Assembly (NCBI GenBank): GCA_035578905.1
Contig: JAQJVL010000201.1
Span: 558,001 to 622,000 of the forward strand
DNA length: 64,000 nt
Source: Stictocephala bisonia
Taxonomy: Eukaryota; Arthropoda; Insecta; Hemiptera; Membracidae
Reading direction: 5' to 3'
A program made the position numbers and the translations under genes. Numbering within the stretch: position 1 is the first letter of the stretch; every line of letters starts with the position of its first letter. Under the pieces are notes generated by a model, which was not told the origin of the DNA, made no database searches, and was given only the letters and a program-made list of their open reading frames with translations. Positions 10,905 to 21,298 of this stretch are shown here, piece by piece.

Positions 10905-11335
10905 CTTTTGAAGAATGATGCCTAGAAGAAATCGAGCTGACACTGGCGTTTTGTAAGGATTTTTTGGACTGACGAAACTCTTTTCAAAAGAACTGCAATT
11001 TACAATTTTCATAAAACATGTTATTGGTCATATGAAAATCATAAAGTATTAAAAAATGATCACTGTCATCACCAGTTTGGAATATACATTTGAACTGGTA
11101 TTGTCGAAGACAAGTTGGTTGAACCGTTTAAGGTGCCAAGTAGAATAAATAACTAAATTGTTTTTTTTTTTTAATTCTTTTCTAGCAGCCTTTGAAGGGA
11201 TCCATTTGACACTCACATGACTATTTTGTTTCCATGAGATGGCATTCCAGCCCATTATTCTCATGAAGTTAGGATGGGCTAGTTGCAGAATTCCCAGATT
11301 GCTGGATTGGAAGACGAAGAACCATAGAGTTCACC
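10905..11335 (+). pseudogene. Decayed DD41D-family transposase fragment
   Basis: The frame near 10965-11045 reads FWTDETLFKRTAIYNFHK and YWSYEN, matching the first catalytic-Asp region of the transposase at 26529 (FTDEAKFSRMAILNTHN, AIEN). About 280 bp later FPDCWIGRRRTIEF matches YPKRWIGRGAPVAW in the intact copy. The middle contains stops. It is a relic of the same or a sister family. Confidence 0.65.
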
Positions 11336-11339
11336 AATA

Positions 11340-12206
11340 TCACTTCATAACACTTGCTACTGATACCATTTTAAATGACATGACACGTTAGCCAAAAGTA
11401 ATTTTTCTTAAATTTTTACTTATCAGTGCCTATATCTTGAAAACTGTAAAGAGGACATAAAAAACGTAAAGAGTAAAGGTTGTAGAAAATTATGTCAAAT
11501 TTAATTTTTATTTTAAACATATTTTTCTGGGTTGAACTATTTTGAAACTATTGAGCCTCCTATCAAAGCTCACCACCTAGGCGTGAGGACTTCTGGTATG
11601 TTAACCTTCTAACTAGTCCAAACAAAGTTGAAATAAAATCAAATTTTCTGCTTTCAACCTTTCCTTCTATCTAGACCCCTATTTTGAGCATTCATTTGAC
11701 TAAAAAAACTGCCTACAATGTTCTAAAGATGTTATTTTAAACTAATGAAAATTATTTTTATGGAATTTGATGAATACATATAATAAACAAATCATATACT
11801 TGTTTCAAAAGCTTTTGATTGGGAAGATAACTGTATAATTAGATATACTGATTTTTATGTTATATTTCATTATGATCATACAATTACAGATTACACTGGC
11901 AAGGAAATACACAGAAAAGGATGATATTAAAATCATCATAAAAATAAAGAATAGGCCACTGCTTGAAAATAATGCATATACAATTAGCACAAAAATTGAA
12001 AATAGATAATCAAGTTAAGATGATTTCAAGGAAGTTAGCATAACCATTCCTCATTGCTTGAAATCCCAGAATTGGTCTTATTACGTAAACTTATTTAATT
12101 CATGATGGCAGAAATCGATGTGGTTAGCAGGACCTGACCATAAACTACATTTTGCTATATTATATAAACTTATTGGTGGAACAGTTTTAAAACAGATATT
12201 ACTTAC
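11340..12206. other. mRpL1 intron sequence, nothing recognised
   Basis: AT-rich with no open frame that shows a family motif. It lies immediately 3' of an mRpL1 exon on the minus strand. Confidence 0.5.
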
Positions 12207-12380
12207 CTCGATTTCTTTAATGATTTCCACACCTCCAACAAGATTAGCACCAGCACTCATAGCTTCATCTTTTTGCTCCTCTGTTTTACAAAAGGCCAAA
12301 ATTGTCCTTTCTTTTAATCCCTCTTGTTCAAAAAAGTGTGGCAAAATGGCCATTTTATGAAATTTGTCCACGAATTTTGT
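12207..12380 (-). CDS. mRpL1: Mitochondrial ribosomal protein L1, internal exon
   Basis: The minus-strand exon of 58 codons is bounded by a TATTTTAG acceptor and a GAG/GTAAGT donor, both phase 0. It contains TILAFCKTEEQKDEA and AGANLVGGVEIIKEIE, corresponding to the family pattern of a beta strand followed by a GA--VGG--LI-KI segment of uL1. The next exon, at 841-955, continues in frame and in the right family order. The intron between is 11.25 kb and is filled with a LINE, SINEs and relics. N-terminal exons, including any mitochondrial targeting peptide, must lie at higher coordinates and were not found. Confidence 0.88.
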
Positions 12381-12655
12381 CTAAAATATATCAATTATAA
12401 TACCATTTGCCCATAATATCAGGTAGAGTCTAAAAGATGATATACAAAATACTAATGTAATTGTTTTGAAACTGCTCCAAGGTCAACTATATGAAATGTG
12501 TGCAGAAGAACTATTTTTATTTGGTTCTTCCTTGCTCTTACATTTACTAATACATTCTAAATTTGTTTTAGATCTCCTTACGTCCATCAGTTAGTAACTG
12601 GCGGATTGTGCTATCCTCATCTTATCCATTATTTCAACAAATCCTCTGACATTAA

Positions 12656-12682
12656 TATTATTCTAAACTACAGATTCAATTT

Positions 12683-12781
<99 letters not shown>

Positions 12782-12803
12782 GAATCTGTAGTTTAGAATA
12801 ATA
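12656..12803. repeat. Perfect hairpin around (TA)n
   Basis: The 13-base TATTATTCTAAAC start and the following CTACAGATTCAATTTTA on the left (12656-12684) are exactly inverted on the right (12775-12803). Between them are about 90 bp of TA repeats. It resembles a TA-core MITE or a replication-generated palindrome. The open frame across it is an artefact of the TA run. Confidence 0.85.
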
Positions 12804-12954
12804 CTTCCAGCTGTATTGATTATTATTATAAAAATACATTTAACATATGTTGTTGTTTACATTTTTATATATAAAGATTAAATGAAAGATGGTTACAATA
12901 TGTGAAACTTTTTATCTATTTTAATTATTATTAGATAATAATGGCGATGAGGAT

Positions 12955-13238
12955 GGGATATACTTACATATCTCTTAAAAGACAAAGAGGAATTGTTAAA
13001 AGTCAACTGACAAGATCACTAAATACTTTTAAGAACAAAACCTAACCACCTATGATGTTCCAGCAAGAACAAAGATGATTGAAGATACATGGCTTACATT
13101 CTTGAGTATTCAGAGTGATATTTTGAAGCAAAAAATTTTGAAGATGAAGATCAATTAGAGAAAGAGAGGACTATAGATATGAAGTAGATGAAATGTACTT
13201 TGAAATAAGGGTCATACTATAAAAGGTATTGATAACCT
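12955..13238 (+). pseudogene. Retroelement gag-like remnant, left of the piggyBac element
   Basis: A degraded frame contains SLKRQRGIVKSQLTRSLNTF, resembling the N-terminal helix of insect BEL/Pao-type gag proteins (a K-RG--K-QLTR pattern). Stops interrupt the rest. The piggyBac-type element at 13243 separates it from the gag-like segment at 14407-14736. Whether both belong to one original element is likely but not proven. Confidence 0.4.
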
Positions 13239-13242
13239 TTAA

Positions 13243-14402
13243 CCCTCCAGGTGCTGACATCGCGTAGCGCGATGTCAGCGCTCGCCGTTGTAGTGCTGAC
13301 ATCGCTTAGCGCGATGTTAGGTACGCGATCTATTTAAAACGCACTAGCGGTTTTAAACGACTGACTATTACAAAGTATGTTATATAGTATTGAAGTAGAA
13401 GAAACGCGGAACATATTATACTCTATGGAATACGTCTGCATCAAAACAGCCAATATACAACAATTGTTTAGGAGCGTATGTTTTGTTTTCAACACACACA
13501 AATCAGATGCTCAGTGTATTGCCGCTTGGTGTTTGTTTACATTGTAAGTTTGTTATTGTAATCTATTATTATTGTTTTATTTTGTGTTTTATTGTATTTT
13601 ATCTTAAAAAATGAGTGAATTAAGTAGGTCTAGTGCAATAATAAATGTGTTAGACGAACTAAATGAACAATCAGACATTGAGAGTGAAGTTGACTCTGAG
13701 TTATTGTATTTTATCTTAAAAAATGAGTGAATTAAGTAGGTCTAGTGCAATAATAAATGTGTTAGACGAATTAAATGAACAATCAGACATTGAGAGTGAA
13801 GTTGACTCTGAGTAAATCATCTTGTCATTGCTCCAGAATGTAAATTTTTGTACATAAGATATATTTTTTAATTAATTATTTTAGTTTTTTATTGATTGTC
13901 ATTGTTATATTTTGTGAGCTGAAAACATTTTGAGTTGTAAAAGTGAAATAACACTACATGTTACAATGAAATGTGTAACTTGTCATGTATTAGTGATTTT
14001 TTACATAGGACAATTTTCCATTTTTTACTCTAACTGAATGTGTCTAAGAAGATAACCTATAACATGTATATATTTTTGTGTTTATTATTAAGTTTTCTAC
14101 AATATGCCTATCTTGGATTTTCATTTTATGTCTTTTGTGAACTGATACATGAACTCAAATTAAAAAAATTGAAAAAAAAATTTCTTCTTTGTAAAGAATA
14201 ACATCCAGCAATAGTTTACCATGAAAAGATAAGTCCTGTATAAGTATATTTTCTTATTCTATGGTTTTTTCTGAAAATAATGATATGTAATATGTACCAT
14301 TTTCATTAGGTTTACAGTATTTAAAAAAATATTTTATATACAGTTGCAAACATGATGAAAAACGCCTAGCACTTAAGAAAGTTCAACCCAGCACCTGGAG
14401 GG
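13243..14402 (+). mobile_element. Non-autonomous piggyBac-type element
   Basis: The element is flanked by TTAA at 13239-13242 and 14403-14406. It starts CCCTCCAGGTGCTG and ends CAGCACCTGGAGGG, a 14-bp perfect terminal inverted repeat. TTAA target and CCCT...AGGG ends are the hallmark of piggyBac. Just inside the left end are two hairpins of the form GCTGACATCGCG-TAG-CGCGATGTCAGC (13253-13279, perfect) and a second imperfect copy at 13292-13318. The 1160-bp body lacks a DDD transposase; only a short transposase-like N-terminus remains. Confidence 0.9.
13589..13815 (+). repeat. 112-bp tandem duplication carrying a transposase-like start
   Basis: Positions 13589-13700 and 13701-13812 are almost identical. 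Each contains an ATG (13611 and 13723) opening the peptide MSELSRSSAIINVLDELNEQ with an acidic continuation (SDIESEVDSE). Serine- and acid-rich N-termini are usual in piggyBac-family transposases. The second copy runs into a stop (TAA at 13813) after 30 codons. The period is not a multiple of three, so the duplication also breaks the frame. Confidence 0.8.
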
Positions 14403-14406
14403 TTAA

Positions 14407-14736
14407 ACCAATAAAACATATTCTTACTTACAACACAAATAATAACACTGATATTGTACCTAATGTAAGCTTTACACCTTACAATGAAAATGAATCTTTC
14501 AGAAATTGTCTAATGAGACTAAAATCTTTTTTCATGGTGAGAAAAACAATGGATTCAAAAACACAGACTTACACACTTATTAGTACACTCACACATCAGA
14601 TTCAATAAATACTTTGTGACTTTCTAGCACCTGATTTTCCAGGTGATATTGATTTTGATGAACTGACTAAACTTTTGCAGAATGCTCTAGATCCACTTCC
14701 AAGTACACTTGCTAACCAACACAAACTAATTTGTAA
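14407..14736 (+). pseudogene. Retroelement gag-like remnant, right of the piggyBac element
   Basis: The frame reads FTPYNENESFRNCLMRLKSF, then KTQTYTLISTLTH, a stop, then FLAPDFPGDIDFDEL and LQNALDPLPS. This is the layout of the capsid-like region of Ty3/gypsy-type gag (F--Y---LK-FF, LI--L, DELT--L--H--P-PS). It ends at the assembly gap. At least one in-frame stop and a decayed upstream part mark it as dead. Confidence 0.5.
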
Positions 14737-15236
14737 NNNNNNNNNNNNNNNNNNNNNNNNNNNNNNNNNNNNNNNNNNNNNNNNNNNNNNNNNNNNNNNN
14801 NNNNNNNNNNNNNNNNNNNNNNNNNNNNNNNNNNNNNNNNNNNNNNNNNNNNNNNNNNNNNNNNNNNNNNNNNNNNNNNNNNNNNNNNNNNNNNNNNNNN
14901 NNNNNNNNNNNNNNNNNNNNNNNNNNNNNNNNNNNNNNNNNNNNNNNNNNNNNNNNNNNNNNNNNNNNNNNNNNNNNNNNNNNNNNNNNNNNNNNNNNNN
15001 NNNNNNNNNNNNNNNNNNNNNNNNNNNNNNNNNNNNNNNNNNNNNNNNNNNNNNNNNNNNNNNNNNNNNNNNNNNNNNNNNNNNNNNNNNNNNNNNNNNN
15101 NNNNNNNNNNNNNNNNNNNNNNNNNNNNNNNNNNNNNNNNNNNNNNNNNNNNNNNNNNNNNNNNNNNNNNNNNNNNNNNNNNNNNNNNNNNNNNNNNNNN
15201 NNNNNNNNNNNNNNNNNNNNNNNNNNNNNNNNNNNN
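14737..15236. other. Assembly gap, 500 N
   Basis: An uninterrupted run of exactly 500 N, a conventional placeholder size, so the true distance is unknown. Open frames translated across it are meaningless. Confidence 0.99.
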
Positions 15237-15755
15237 ATCCGACGGATGCTGTGAACTATAAGCTTATCAAAGACCGTTTTGTGACATATGATAATACAGA
15301 AATTAATGCAAAAATCATACAATTAGCAATGTGTCAGATCCAAAAAAAGCTAGAGACGCTGCAAATAAATTGTATGTAGACTAATGTGTCCACCCACTAC
15401 TGAAACTTATTGGAATTTTAAAAACAAGCGATTAGTTAATGTCAGTGATCCAATAAACATGTACGATGTTATCAATTTAAAGTACTTCTTCAGTAAAACA
15501 CTTAGGTCCGATCCGACTGCGTGGGACTTTGTGAATAAAAGACTAACGAATGTGGCCGACCCTACTCATATGCAAGATGGTGTTACGCTTAACTATTTGG
15601 TTAGATCACTTGGTAATATTTTATATGAACTATACAGATTATTGGCTCCAAGTGACGACCCAATCAGAACATTAAAGAAAGAAGACTGGGTAAACATGAC
15701 AATTGTAGAACCATTTTTCATAGATCCAAAAACAAAAATTGCTAGAAATAACTAA
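15237..15755 (+). pseudogene. Tail-fibre-like repeat protein, broken
   Basis: Three copies of a repeat of the form NVSDP-x4-DA-x-N-x-x-Y are visible: NVSDPKKARDAANKLYVD (about 15328-15381, frame shifted against its neighbours), RLVNVSDPINMYDVINLKYF (about 15430-15490) and RLTNVADPTHMQDGVTLNYL (about 15545-15605). This resembles the collar or stem repeats of phage and viral fibre proteins. The C-terminal open part (15384-15755) ends with KIARNN. The 5' part is lost in the gap. It converges with the DUF8207-type gene below, ending 67 bp from it. It is probably a remnant of a virus-like or Maverick-like element; the source family is inferred. Confidence 0.55.
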
Positions 15756-15822
15756 ACTGTAATAGTTGGTGAAAATAAAATTATACAGTAAAAATAAAAT
15801 GGAATATTATTTTATTTATATC

Positions 15823-16595
15823 TCAATCTACAATACTTTTACCAGTTAATCTAACAGACTTCTCATCTAGTTCCTTTAATTCTTCAATTATAGAGTTTAT
15901 TTCATTCTGGTGTTCAGTGTGACCAATGTCTTCTGAAGCATTCAAAATCCTCAGGCGGTCGATCAGTTCGTTGGGATCATCGTAATATATGAAGTTTGGT
16001 TTGGCATCAGTCAAAGACAATTCCACTCCCACTCACGGTTTGCTGCACCAAATCTGAATATGTGCTCCTTCCATTTTCTCGTGTAGCAATTAAAGACATG
16101 ATGTTTTTGTACTTATTCCCCCTGTTAGACTTCACTTTCCCTCTAGGTGAATAATTTATCTTGTATCTCTTGTGAATGCTCATTGGTATCTCTGAGAATC
16201 ATAGCGTAGCTATCGAGATCTTCTTTACTGTACACTTAAGGATTAGGTATATTCATAAATAAAAGTTCGTATAAACCACGTGTACCCCCATATCTTTTAA
16301 CATTTATTATAAAATCATCTATATCAATTTCTAATGGCTTATCACTAATCATTCATTGATCGCCTTCGACTCTTATACCATAATTATGATCTACTTCTTT
16401 ACCACCTTTAAGTAATTTTAAAAAGTACTCTTTCGCTAGTCTTCCCTTAAACTCACGTAGTAAGTATTCCCTTGCTAAATTTTTTCCTTGAGGTGTTTTC
16501 AACAGGTCTTTACCCGATACCACAGCCGGTGAAACGTATGTTTCTTCAACCATCATATCTTCTTCCTCATTTTGTGGACTTGAATCTGGCTCCAT
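15823..16595 (-). pseudogene. DUF8207-type protein, broken
   Basis: The minus strand reads, in order, an acidic N-terminus (from 16595), a segment ending HNYGIRVEGDQ then a stop at 16353, KRYGGTRGLYELLF (about 16295-16250), a stop, SKEDLDSYAMIL, a frameshift near 16140, RGNKYKNIMSLI, and finally IYYDDPNELIDRLRIL with NEINSIIEELKEL (15825-15990). The terminal block (WDDPNEL-DRL-LL... NEI-SIIEELRE) is a signature I recognise from DUF8207-type proteins common in arthropod genomes, usually in repetitive contexts. Two stops and one frameshift make it non-functional. No function is known to me. Confidence 0.65.
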
Positions 16596-16599
16596 AATG

Positions 16600-17004
16600 T
16601 CATCATCATCAGCATTTTCACCATCTTGTTAATCCATATTGAAACCGGGTGGGATACAAAATATCGGAAAACCCACTTGAGCGATATTACGCATCACTGG
16701 ACAGACAACTGAGGGCGATTGAAACGATCAGCGTGTCGATCGTAGATCAGGAAAATCGTCCAATTACGAATCCGTCTGCTAACAACATTGTGTATTTGGA
16801 CTTGAAGAAAATAAAATAACAGCTTTATCCCGACAACGGGGTTTACACGAGTTGCTCCGCGCGCCACCTCGTGGTCGTCATCGTCTGAATTAGGCATGTG
16901 GTAACGTCACACATCCACTGTGCGTCAAACCAAATATTCCTCCCATCCACAAAAACAAAATAATATTTTTTCCCGCGCAACATCACATTCAAGATGGAAA
17001 AAAA
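16600..17004. other. No gene seen
   Basis: Moderately GC-rich sequence downstream of the virus-like remnant pair. The minus-strand open frame at 16694-16897 has no recognisable motif. Confidence 0.4.
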
Positions 17005-17240
17005 ATATTTAGGTTGGCAACACTATACACACAGACAAAAATATTTATGTTGGCAACACTGTACACCCAAAAAATATTTAGGTTGGCAACACTGTACACA
17101 CAAAAATATTTAGGTTGGCAACACTGTGCGCCAAAAGTTCCCGTGCAAAAAACAACCTCCGATATATATATATATATATATACCTCTGACGTCACATCCA
17201 AGATGGCCATGCAAAAAAAACCTCTGACGTTACATCCAAG
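17005..17240. repeat. Short minisatellite (about 34 bp) followed by a two-copy repeat
   Basis: About four copies of ATTTAGGTTGGCAACACTGT plus a short ACACAAAA linker lie at 17005-17130. After a (TA)n run, two copies of ACCTCTGACGT(C/T)ACATCC followed by AAGATGGCC occur at about 17183 and 17220. Open frames here follow the repeat and are not genes. Confidence 0.75.
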
Positions 17241-18229
17241 ATGGCCGCGCCCCTGGCAAAGGAGGTCTTCTGCTCCATATCCCCCCCATTACTACTGGCA
17301 GCCACTTTCCCCCCCTTTCCACGCTGTCCATCCATCGGCCCCCAGGACAAAGAGATGGACATGCACGTTACCCAAACCCAGAAAGAGCCAGTTTATTTTC
17401 TGGCCCCCAGCATTGAACATTTTGAAGAACGTCAACCAGTGAAGTGTTGTCTACCTATGATGAAACATTTTGATTTTTTAAGAAATCATTTTAAAGCGAG
17501 ATATATTTTTAGATTTTGTTGTTGTTGTTTAGTTTATATATATTTTTTCCTTGGGGTTATTTCTTTTAAAGAATGGGGTTCTCGGGTAATTCTTCACTTT
17601 GTTATTCCCATTAGGAGCCCCCCCCAGTTTAGCCTTCTGGATTTCGGCATAATTATTAATTTAATTATTTTTTTAGTTTGTTTTTTAATTTTTCCAAATT
17701 GGCCAAAAAAATTTCTTTTGTTCAATGCCCTGTAAGTTCTGCTGCGATTGAAAATTTAGATTTGTCTTAATATAATCTGTAGTTCTGTATTAATTTATTT
17801 GTAGTTATTGTTTTCTTGTTGTAGTTTATTCATTCATGTATTTTGTTATTTAATTATTCTTGTATGTGTTCATTGTTAGTATTTATTATTGTTTTATTTT
17901 TTAGAGATTTATACATATTTTTTATAAAATGTCTTGAGGCCTAAACTATTTTTGGTATATGTTTAGTTCACTACATATTTACTTTTGTTGATATTTGTTT
18001 ATCTTATCTCTTTTTATTTACCTCTAGGCCATTTATTTAATTAATCTATATATATTTCTGGATTTATTTTATAAAGATTTTGATAACTTTTCGCAAACGG
18101 TCAACAGCCCGTTTGTTGGATAACACTTGGATAAAGTTTTGTCCGTAAATGTTTAATTTTTTCTGTCACCTAATATTTTTTAATACTTTTGAATTTAATG
18201 TTTTTTTTTATTTTCATGTAATAAACAAT
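17241..18229. other. No gene seen; T-rich plus strand
   Basis: The open frame at 17241-17735 drifts into a hydrophobic, T-driven translation without motifs. The composition suggests an old LINE 3' untranslated region but no diagnostic tail was found. Confidence 0.4.
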
Positions 18230-19190
18230 ATTTTTGCCATTTAACTTATGTTTTTTTTTGTTCTGTGTCGTCCTCCTGAGTCCGGTGCCTTCACTTGATG
18301 GGTCCAGCTGTGTTTTGATTGTAGAGGGTGGGTTGCACTTGGTAATTTGTGAGGATAAGGTCCAAGATGTTCATATCTCTGTGGATATGGGAAAGGTTCA
18401 GATAGTCCATAAATTTTAACAGGGAATTTATCCTGGCTCTGTAATTAGAGCTACATCCAGCTAAAAATAAGCACCTCTCCCAGTTGGGCGAGCCAGTGGT
18501 CGAGTGGTCTAAGTCGTCAGGACATTGAGCTTGGGTTAGAGATAGTGCTGGTTCAAATCCGGCCTAGACTGGAACATTTATCAGTAATATTCACCTTTTA
18601 CTGTACTGATTCGCCCCCTTACTCTGTCTGAATAAGTTCCTCGCACAGATCAATAGTCTATGAGGAATGGGCAGAGTAAGGTTAAGAAGAAGATGGGCCT
18701 CTCATTTAAATAAAAACAAAAGTTATAGCCGGAAGCATTAAAATATCCTAACATTACAATGTAGTGCCTCAAGAAATTGAGTTTTCCCAACAGCGCTTCT
18801 AGGTAAGTGTTTAGGATGGTAGGATGAACTGAGGGGGCAAAATTATTGCAAGAAAACAAAAAACTTGCTACCAGGTACACTCTTAAGGAAACATTCCAGA
18901 TCAGGTCTCCTGAGATCAAGCTTTGCTACACAGCAAACAATACACCACCCCCTCTGGTGAAGTTGATGTCATACTTCCTGTCAGCTCTGTAAACAATGAA
19001 ATTATGTTTTCTGGAATAAAGAGGCTGTAACATGGTTGGATGAAAGCCAAGTTGCTGTAAGAGCCACAATGCTGGAGCTGGTACCAGCAATGATGAACAA
19101 ATCTCATTGCACATAGTTCGGAGTCCATGGACATTTTGATATATTACAGTGAAGTCTGTCATTGTGTACCTGTGTTTGAAGCTTGCTTCA
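18230..19190 (-). pseudogene. LINE endonuclease remnant, split by a SINE
   Basis: The minus-strand frame contains VIYQNVHGLRT (about 19155), a YRADR then RGGGVLFAV stretch (18930-18985), LGYFNASGYNF (about 18710-18745), and, after the SINE insertion, RARINSLLKFMDYLNL and ILDLILTN (18330-18450). These are consecutive blocks of the LINE endonuclease (QN-RGL, RGGGVLIAV, GDFN-PG, LDL-LTN). Several stops and frame changes mark it as dead. Confidence 0.75.
18480..18697 (+). mobile_element. tRNA-derived SINE nested in a LINE
   Basis: The head has an A-box area CAGTGGTCGAGTGGTCTAAG and a B box GGTTCAAATCC (18550-18560), typical of Leu/Ser-like class II tRNA heads. The body differs from the SINEs at 3.6 and 4.3 kb, so it is a different family. 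The short repeat CCTCTC at 18474-18479 and 18698-18703 may be the target duplication. Removing the insert rejoins the LINE endonuclease reading in order. Confidence 0.65.
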
Positions 19191-19269
19191 TTTGCTGAAT
19201 GGACCTGAATATGTGGTTTTTGTGAATTACACCCCGAAATAGACACATTAAAAGACCACCAGGTCAAAC

Positions 19270-20801
19270 TTCAGGTTTATTGATTTTTTCAAAAATTACA
19301 CACCACTACAGAGATGTGAAAAGAATTATAACTATTAGCCCTGATTTTTAGCCTAGTCACAGCAACAGATGATATACAACAGATATAGATGATAAGCAAC
19401 AGATATATACGTTAAGTCCTAACGATGTTAGAAACGTCAACTTTGGTAATACTAGGCTTAGTAAGAAAGAAAGCTTTTCTTTACTGATGGAAAAGGAGTC
19501 TTTCCCAGTGCCATTACTCATAACCATCTTGGAGGTTCTACGCCTCTTATTTGTTGTACACTGAGGTGATCTTTAGGTCTTTGATTCTGACGATCTTTCC
19601 TAACTACAGTGGACCATTAGGGAGGACCAGAGTCTAGTTGATGGTCCACTTATGACAGCTGTTTGGATTTTATGAAGAATGTGGTTTTTTATCAGCATAA
19701 TGTTGCAAGATCATCTTAAATGGTGATAAGAACATGAAAGAACCAGCTATATAAGCAACTGTGGATTCACTTGTGATCACTAACATAGCAAGGACAATAT
19801 ATTGTCACAGTGGTTTTTTTTTTTTTTTTATGTTACTGGCAAAATATCACCATTGTGAGGTTTCCAGACACTAAACTTAACCAATAAAATATATCGGCGA
19901 TTGGAGTTTAGAGGCTTAAATTTTAAATATAGTTATTTAAAAATAAACCTTATCTTGTCAGGTTATATGGACCTGTAGACTTGTGTCTACTTCATTAAAC
20001 GAGTCAAGTATTGACATTAGTTCAGCTAGGGATTCAAAGCATGGATCTTGCTTGCTTCTGTTGTCCAAAGCCTTAGCTCATGTCAAGAGCAGTAAATGTG
20101 CATCGTTTTGAAAATTATTAAGGACAATAAGAGTATTATATCAAAAATAAACCAATACAGTAAATTCCATTGTTCCTTGTACAGTAAAGTTTTATGAGGT
20201 ACCTTTCAAACACTTGTATTCAGATGGTCAATGTATTTTTAGTATAACGTTCATTCTCTCATCAAGAAGGAAATATAAAACAGAATGTTCAGCAACACAT
20301 GTGATTTAATAATGTATGTTTAATAATACTATATATACCCAATAAAATATTCTAAATGACAAATATATTTAATTTAACCTTTCAAGTTTACAAACATAAA
20401 ACTCAATTTACTATAAACGTCTGTAGATGCCAACATTCATACATCCACTTTAATTTAATCAACATGCCTATGCCTGACAATAATGCAAACATTTGTCAAA
20501 AACTATACAAGAAGAAAGAAATAGTAATAAACAGTCCATTAAAAGTAACAAAACTTCATGAATATGGTAAATTTATATTACTTTTAAAGTCCCCCTATTT
20601 TCCAGAGCCTCTGGTCCAAGGACACTGCTGCAGTAACAGCAAGATAGTAATCAAACAAAGAAATGTGGTATCTAATAAAGTCATTTGGGACCAGATCAGC
20701 AGCCACAAAAATCAGAAAGGAGAAAATACTGAATTAATTGTCAGTACTTTCTATGCAATGGTAATTAAAACGTGTTATAATGTAAAGTATCATTTTTTCA
20801 G
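19270..20801. other. No gene seen; probable intron sequence
   Basis: AT-rich. The plus-strand frame at 20356-20811 has no motif and runs into an acceptor site rather than forming an exon. An interrupted poly-T lies near 19812-19829. Confidence 0.4.
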
Positions 20802-20875
20802 GGGAGTTTAAACAAGCTGGAGTGAAAGGTTATATAGTTAAAGAAGATGACTTTAAGACTGCTTACGTTACACTT
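20802..20875 (+). CDS. Unrecognised gene, penultimate exon
   Basis: After TTTTTTCAG, this exon reads two bases then 24 codons (starting EFKQAGVKGYIVKEDDF, ending AYVTL) and ends at CTT/GTAAGT, phase 0. The exon at 25124 begins in phase 0 and continues the protein. The local codon pattern and clean splice sites support a real gene. I do not recognise the family. The upstream exons are not identified. Confidence 0.6.
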
Positions 20876-21298
20876 GTAAGTATTGTTAATTGTAAATTAA
20901 ATAAGTTTACCATTTAAAAGTACAATCTAGATTTCATTAAATAATAAGTTTTTAATTTTGGCCCTAAATATTTTAATCTTCTCCTTCCAAATATTAAAAC
21001 AATCAATAGTTTACCTCTGCAGAAAATCTGTTTAAGGAGCCACTTGGTCGGAAGGGTTCTATAATCTAGAGGGAGAACAAGAACAGTATAAAATGAACAT
21101 TACTGGTAAATATTTTTAGGCTAGGATTCAAAACTGCGCTGCCTACTCAGGCTTTAAAGTCTAGACCCAGCTTGCAATATAAAAGACCTTGAATCCGTAG
21201 TTACTCTATTTCATATTTGTAGTTATTATTATTTTGCACGGATATTTTATTGATTAATCAGTTTATTATATTATATATGTATATCATAAACTGATATA

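Noticed and set aside
12555..12640. Possible plus-strand exon after TTTTAG
   Set aside because: No donor or family match, and it runs into a stop.
12606..12791. 61-codon frame of isoleucine and tyrosine
   Set aside because: Translation of the (TA)n run in a hairpin.
14675..15379. Long frames across the gap on both strands
   Set aside because: Most residues are unknown because of 500 N.
17014..17735. Overlapping plus-strand frames of 142 and 164 codons
   Set aside because: The first reads through a minisatellite and the second ends in a hydrophobic translation of T-rich DNA; no splice context or motif.
18480..18580. A tRNA gene
   Set aside because: A and B boxes are present, but the acceptor stem does not close and the sequence continues into a SINE body with flanking short repeats.
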